A stretch of DNA of 64,000 nt from Cheilinus undulatus (lineage: Eukaryota > Chordata > Actinopteri > Labriformes > Labridae): the NCBI RefSeq assembly GCF_018320785.1, contig NC_054872.1, forward strand, positions 39,978,551 to 40,042,550, in the 5' to 3' direction. Of the stretch, positions 59,083 through 64,000 are shown piece after piece (within the stretch, counting starts at the first letter, position 1; every line of letters starts with the position of its first letter). The notes under the pieces were generated by a model. The model saw only the letters and a list, made by a program, of their open reading frames with translations, was not told where the DNA came from and did not search any database. The translations under genes were made by a program, and so were the position numbers.

Positions 59083-59969
59083 TGTGAAAATGGGGTGAGA
59101 AGACGACATCCCTCAGGCATGGAGCTTTATATACAGCTGCTTTGCTCTGCTGCTGCTGATTTGATCAGAGTTTCTTTTTTTTCCCTTTGGCCCTACTGTC
59201 ACTGATATTTAGCATTGCAATGTTGATGAATGGCTCTAGTATGATTTCTTTTCATCACTTATTTGTTAATTATGACAGCTCTGATTCTTCACTTGCATGT
59301 CTTTAAATCCATTTTGACACATGGACTCATTTGCCACTTTACAACTCCAAATAGAACACAATCTAGAGCTTTAATTATTTATTTATGATCAATATTGCAA
59401 TTAAAAGTAATCCATCACAGAAAATGATCAAGTGACAGCACATTTCAGAAAATTGCATCAGAGCATAACCATGATAAGTAATGCATTTTTGACAGTGATC
59501 CTGACTCCAGTACAAAGTCAGTATTGAAAAAGACATGGTTAATCAAACCTGCATATAAAGAAACTCAATACACATATTAAAGGAGGACAGTTGTGCCTCT
59601 GGTCATTCTTGATCTATTAAAATAAAGAAAACTGCATACACGTCCAGTCCAAATGTCAAGCTATTTCTGCTGCCTTCTCAGGCTTACAGTCCCAATGGTG
59701 GATACAGCATCTGTTTAGTTTAAAACTCAGAAATAAGCCAAATGGAGCCTCATTATGGGAGGTGGTGTCTCTGGACTCACAGAGTTTGTCATGCTTTCAT
59801 TTTGTTGCCTTAATAGTTAAGTATGCAGAAATAAATAGCTTGTCATTCCTTCAAAGTAAAAACCTCTTAGTTGTGACCTTCACTCCTCTTCCTCCTTATT
59901 CCTCGCTGCCTGTCATCTTTTATGCAGGAGGGTGGGTTCTTATTTCCCAAAATGTGGACCCTTTTGCAG

Positions 59970-61289
59970 ATTTACCCCTTCAAATTTAATAGATCACCAC
60001 CCAAAGTAAGGTTTATGCCACAGCTGCCCTAAATTAACAGCATTTGGGTATAAAAAGGTGACTTCAGTTTGAAATTCCTCATTCCTGTTCAAAATGGTAA
60101 AACGTGGAGAGCTCACTGAAAATAAAAGAGTCCAAATTAAAGCACTTCATGATGCTGAATGGTCTCTGAGACAAATAGGGAAAGACATAAAGTGTTCTCA
60201 CAGTGTGGTCAAGTATGCTTTGGAGTCAATTCCTGAGACTGGTACTTACAAAATGCACCAAGGAAGAGACAGGAAACCAAAGTTAACTGAAGCAGATGTC
60301 AGACACCTCAAGATCTGAAGTACTAGAGACAGAAGGAAGACCATTGCTGATCTTCAGACAGAGATGAATGCTTCTAGATCAGAGTCTGAGAAAGTCTCTA
60401 GAATGACCATAAGCAGACGACTGACAGAACAAGGCTTAAAGGGAAGAATAGCTGCTAAGAAGCCATTATTGAGGCCTGCAAACATCCAGAAACACCTCAG
60501 ATTTGCCAGGGAGCACAAACACTGGACTGTTGATGACTGGAAGAAGGTACTCTGGACAGACGAGTCCAAGTTTGAACTCTTCGGTCAGCATGGTTGTGTT
60601 TATGTCCGCAGAAAAGCTGGAGAATGTTTTGATGCCAGATGCATTGCACCCACAGTGAAACACGGTGGAGATTCCATTATGGTATGGGGTTCCATTTGTG
60701 GATACGGCGTGGGCAAATGAGTGAAAATGGACGGTATCATTAACAAGAACATCTACCACAACATCTTAGTGCATCATGGAGTCCTTTCTGGACTGAATCT
60801 GATTGGCTGTGGGTTCATATACCAACAAGACAATGACCCCCAAGCATACTTCAAAGCTGGCAGTGACTGTTTGACCAAGAAAAAGGAATCTGGAGTACTG
60901 GAACTGATGGGCTGGCCAAGTCAAAGTCCGGATTTGAATCCTATTGAACAAATTCGGGATTTAGTAGATTCAAAGATTGATGGCACAAAAGTTTCATCTA
61001 AAGCAAGTCTGTGGGAACAGCTAGAAACTATTTGGAACTCAAAAACAAAAGAGACTGTGGAAAAGTAGATAAAAACAATGGCAGCAAGAATGCAAGCCAA
61101 AGGAGGCCATACAAAATATGAAGTTTTTTGATTATTATGTGTGAAAAAGGACTATTTAGTTGTTTCACTTTGTTATTTGCCAAATAAATTACATTAACAT
61201 TTTTAGTTTTAAACAAGTTTTTGAAAGATTTCTTAAGTATTTATGTTTTCTCGTTTTTATGACAGATGGACCAATACATTTGTTAAGCA

Positions 61290-61292
<3 letters not shown>
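59970..61292 (+). mobile_element. Tc1-type (DD38E) transposon, nearly intact
   Basis: The reversed right end reads TACAGTGCTTAACAAATGTA. The left end near 59970-60000 keeps a related CAAATTTAATAGATCACCAC. Encodes the transposase at 60094-61068. A (TA)n run adjoins the right end. Confidence 0.85.
60094..61068 (+). pseudogene. Tc1-type transposase with two in-frame TGA stops
   Basis: One continuous frame of 325 codons, broken only by TGA at 60316-60318 and 60718-60720. The N-terminus MVKRGELTENKRVQIKALHD is a helix-turn-helix start. The catalytic triad is visible: Asp156 (LWTDESKF), Asp246 (IYQQDND) and Glu285 (SPDLNPIE). There are 38 residues between the second Asp and the Glu, the DD38E spacing reported for the Intruder relatives of Tc1. 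Transposases of this group are about 335-345 residues, so the frame is close to full length. Both stops could come from CGA to TGA changes. Confidence 0.88.

Positions 61293-61350
<58 letters not shown>
61293..61350. repeat. (TA)n microsatellite
   Basis: About 29 uninterrupted TA units directly after the Tc1-type right end; TA is also the insertion target of this transposon group. Confidence 0.95.
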
Positions 61351-61353
<3 letters not shown>

Positions 61354-62099
61354 AATATCTAAAAATACATAGTTTCATAACTCCTCTCTATCTTACTCAG
61401 GCTGTTATTAGAAAAAAGGAATACCTCCTGAGGGCTCAAGAAAGAATAGTCTTCTAAGGAAAGAGAGTGAGCCAGATTACAGGTCCTGATAAATGCTCTA
61501 CAACTAATAATGAATCAATTAATTAGGTTTTTAAGGTGTGGATAAAAAAATTGGTGCTATATGCCAAGCTTTACCTGCAACCCTTATGGGTTTGCCCCCC
61601 CCCCCCCCGTCTTTCAATCCTAGTGACATCCCTGAGCCAGACTCTGTTCTTGCAGATAATTTTTTTTTGTCACTAGCCATGACTTACTACATCCTACAGC
61701 CAGCAAGGGAACTCTAGATATTTTGGCTTCACTTCAAGGCAGTAGTGGCTCTGTCCATCTGGATAAACAATCTAGAATAGTATTTTTGCTAAACTAAGTC
61801 AAGCTTACCAGCTGTTCAAGAAGACTAAGAAAGACATCAGTGTGAGCAATGTCCCAAAATTTGAATTTTTGATCATAAACGTGCTCTTGTTAGTGTGCTT
61901 TTCCTCTATGCTCTATCTGTACGACAAAATAAACTGACCCTGAAAATCTGCGTGATGATTTGATAGTGATAATCCCTTCCTGCTCTCCAACTATTCCCGC
62001 TGCCCTCCTCTGCTGCTCTCTATCAGACTCCGCTGGCTGACGGAGGGAGGAGGGACTATTTTACTGCGCAGCAGGGGCTCAATGAGCGTTCGTGCTCTT
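61351..62099. other. Intergenic stretch before a CpG-richer block
   Basis: Contains a C13 run near 61597 and no supported gene. The last 100 bases become richer in GC and CpG, towards the putative first exon. Confidence 0.4.
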
Positions 62100-62269
62100 G
62101 TTAGTGTTCGCGTGCACGTGCGGGATGGTCAAACACCGACCGGTTGAGGTCAAGGTGGGAGGCTGAGCCGTAAATTGTTAGGTGGGTGCTGCAGGCTGAC
62201 AGACAATTTGTCTCCCGATGTTTCTGAGAAGAGAGCGGACCTGAATGTGAACAGCTTTTCCGGGAGAGG
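62100..62269 (+). promoter_or_regulatory. Putative promoter and non-coding first exon of the next gene
   Basis: CpG-rich compared with its surroundings (for example GTGTTCGCGTGCACGTGCGG). It ends GGGAGAG followed by the perfect donor GTAAGT at 62270. The only ATG near the end opens just eight codons, so a 5' UTR exon is the best reading. The gene continues outside the window or in exons I could not identify. Confidence 0.45.
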
Positions 62270-62680
62270 GTAAGTGACTCAAACGCTTTCTAAAAGGGCT
62301 AAAGAATCCAGTTATGTCGCCACGCGGGACCTTTGTGGGTTTATTAAGCCTTATTGAGATAATTTCCACCGTTTATTTAATGTTGAAAACTTTTTTTGCT
62401 TGAAATTTCGCATTGGCTGACAAGTTTCTGCTGCAGTCAATGCTGGTGAAATGAGTGTGATAATTTAACTTTGGGCTTATGTGGATTTTTGGTTGTTTGA
62501 ACGATTTCAGAAAGTCACATTTTTAACACTGAGCAGTGACGAGGGGGTTGGAGTACGGTTTCATTGTTGTAACTGGTGGAACTAAAGTACTGCAGGAAAA
62601 AGATTGAAAAAATACAAAATAGAAATTTGTAAAAGTAGCTTACATGTTGGCTCCTGAATTTGATGAAAAATCCCTGGAAG

Positions 62681-62890
62681 CAGTGGTTCTCGACTGGTGG
62701 CTTTGCAGTCAAAACTTCCTCTATGTGCTGTTTCTATGGGTCACAAATGGGGGTTTGGGAGAAAAAAATGTGCCAAATTATCAAAATGTACGGAAGCCCT
62801 AGGCAGACATACATCCATACATCACAGTTTGCTCTGATTTGCTTTGATAATGTGTACATTTTGGTTTACTTCTCAAAATCTCGACCTCTT
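62681..62890. mobile_element. hAT-like terminal fragment
   Basis: Starts GCAGTGGTTCTCGACTGGTG, a CAGTGGTTC-type hAT end similar to the element at 54221. The other end is not clear. Confidence 0.45.
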
Positions 62891-64000
62891 TATCTTACTA
62901 TCCTGTGGCTACAAAGATAGTATTCCCTTAATAATTTGCTTATTTCTTGAGATCCTTTGAAAACAACAACAAAAAATCATCAAAGGAAATGCAGTAAAAT
63001 AAAATGTTTGCATGCATGTCCTTCCAGGGCTTTTGTAATGATCTGCTTCTTAACTTCACTGCATGCACGCCACAGTTTCTACTCCAACAGAAGGCATGCA
63101 CCTATCACTTTCTAAAGTACAGTCCAGCCCTGAGGAGCCTGAGGCGAGAGATAACAAGATCACGGGAGAATTACGAGTTCATGCAAGAAGTGCAAAGTAT
63201 TAGAAATAACAAAGTTCAAACAACAGATTAATTTTTCTTTCTGAGGGTGATTTGATGTTATTCTCAGATATTTTTTGCTACAGCCATGGGTGTGTACATT
63301 AAAAGATTAAAGGGGTTGATTTCTGGCAAGAATGTGTGGTGTTATATGAAATCCAGGCTTGAAGTCAACTAAAGAAAAATCCGGTTTGATTGAATTACAC
63401 CCACAAATTGACTGGCTGTTCAGGTTAAAAAGAAAAATTAAACAAAGATAGTCAGAGAGAAAACCTTACCTTTATCTCAAAATCAGCTTAATCTGGGACA
63501 AGCTCCTCATTGCGTCCTTCTGGTAGTCTAAGTGACCTTAAGAATTAACATAAGTTTTATGAATCATTGATATTTTTTCCCCATTTTGTTGTGCTAAAAT
63601 TAAAACTGACTCAGAGACCAGCAGTGTGCACCTGCTTTTACCAAGCAATTTCCATGATCACGGTGCGATAACTATTTATCATCGTATAGACTAGAAGATA
63701 TCCTTAAAACACTGTTTGTATTAAATCCTAACAACTACTAACAGGACTGGCTTGTTCCATCCTGGGCTGTCATTACCAAGCATACATCAGACAGCATGCA
63801 GTGTTTATTTATCAAGGTGGAGTGACCAGACTTTTTGACCAGGAGACATCGTCTTTTTTCTCCTCTGCCCTCTGTCTGTCTGTAACAGACACTAACGCTG
63901 ACGTGTGCATTATAATGAGATGATAAAGGGACTTAATACTTGTATTTTCTGACTGGTGACTTTAACAGGCCACTAGAGGTGACGCTTTGACAGAAGGCAG
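62891..64000. other. Right edge, probable intron of the next gene
   Basis: No supported exon or RNA gene. AT-rich DNA following the putative donor at 62270. Confidence 0.35.

Noticed and set aside
63004-63231. 75-codon open frame near the right edge (ends RSRENYEFMQEVQSIRNN)
   Set aside because: Somewhat protein-like at its end but no splice signals in frame and no recognised family; likely chance.
1-64000. CRISPR arrays, operons, phage or bacterial mobile systems
   Set aside because: No regular spacer-repeat pattern and no prokaryotic gene structure; the window is vertebrate nuclear DNA.

Overview
This 64 kb window is vertebrate nuclear DNA, almost certainly from a ray-finned (teleost) fish. 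It has short coding exons with GT/AG introns, an AT-rich background, and a dense load of fish-type DNA transposons (several Tc1/mariner families, hAT elements with 8-bp target duplications), tRNA-derived SINEs and 5'-truncated non-LTR retrotransposons. No bacterial, phage or CRISPR features were seen.

Two protein-coding genes were assembled exon by exon, both on the + strand. (1) 961-8663: a Siglec-type immunoglobulin receptor most like myelin-associated glycoprotein (MAG/Siglec-4). It has 8 coding exons and 573 codons: signal peptide, V-set domain, three further Ig domains, one transmembrane helix and a tyrosine-rich cytoplasmic tail. (2) 12171-53461: a complete xrcc1 gene (single-strand-break/base-excision repair scaffold). 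It has 17 coding exons and 621 codons, and every splice phase closes. The xrcc1 introns, above all intron 10 (15 kb), intron 13 (4 kb) and intron 16 (5.3 kb), are swollen by transposons. A probable non-coding first exon of a third gene lies at about 62100-62269, followed by a consensus splice donor.

Layout: 1-939 upstream of the MAG-like gene; 961-9171 MAG-like gene (Tc1 relic in intron 1, TIR element in intron 2, SINE in intron 4); 9172-11690 intergenic DNA with a 1.1 kb Tc1 element and an antisense SINE; 11690-12170 putative xrcc1 promoter; 12171-53573 xrcc1. Inside xrcc1 are an rps2 processed pseudogene (intron 7), hAT elements (introns 2, 12, 16), Tc1 elements (introns 10, 13), LINE fragments (introns 10, 16) and SINEs (introns 9, 16). 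Then 53574-62100 is intergenic DNA with a hAT element, a Tc1 relic split by a TTAA-flanked insert, and a nearly intact DD38E Tc1-type element; 62100-64000 is the start of a next, unidentified gene.

Points most worth a second look: the MAG-like V domain lacks the sialic-acid-binding arginine, and its tail has three YxN (Grb2-type) tyrosines; fish xrcc1 carries a second copy of the CK2/FHA docking box that in human XRCC1 binds PNKP, aprataxin and APLF; Cys20 of the redox disulfide switch known from human XRCC1 is Lys here; and several nested transposon insertions have readable junctions. I found no evidence for a wholly new multi-gene system. Family assignments rest on my recognition of motifs, not on a database search.
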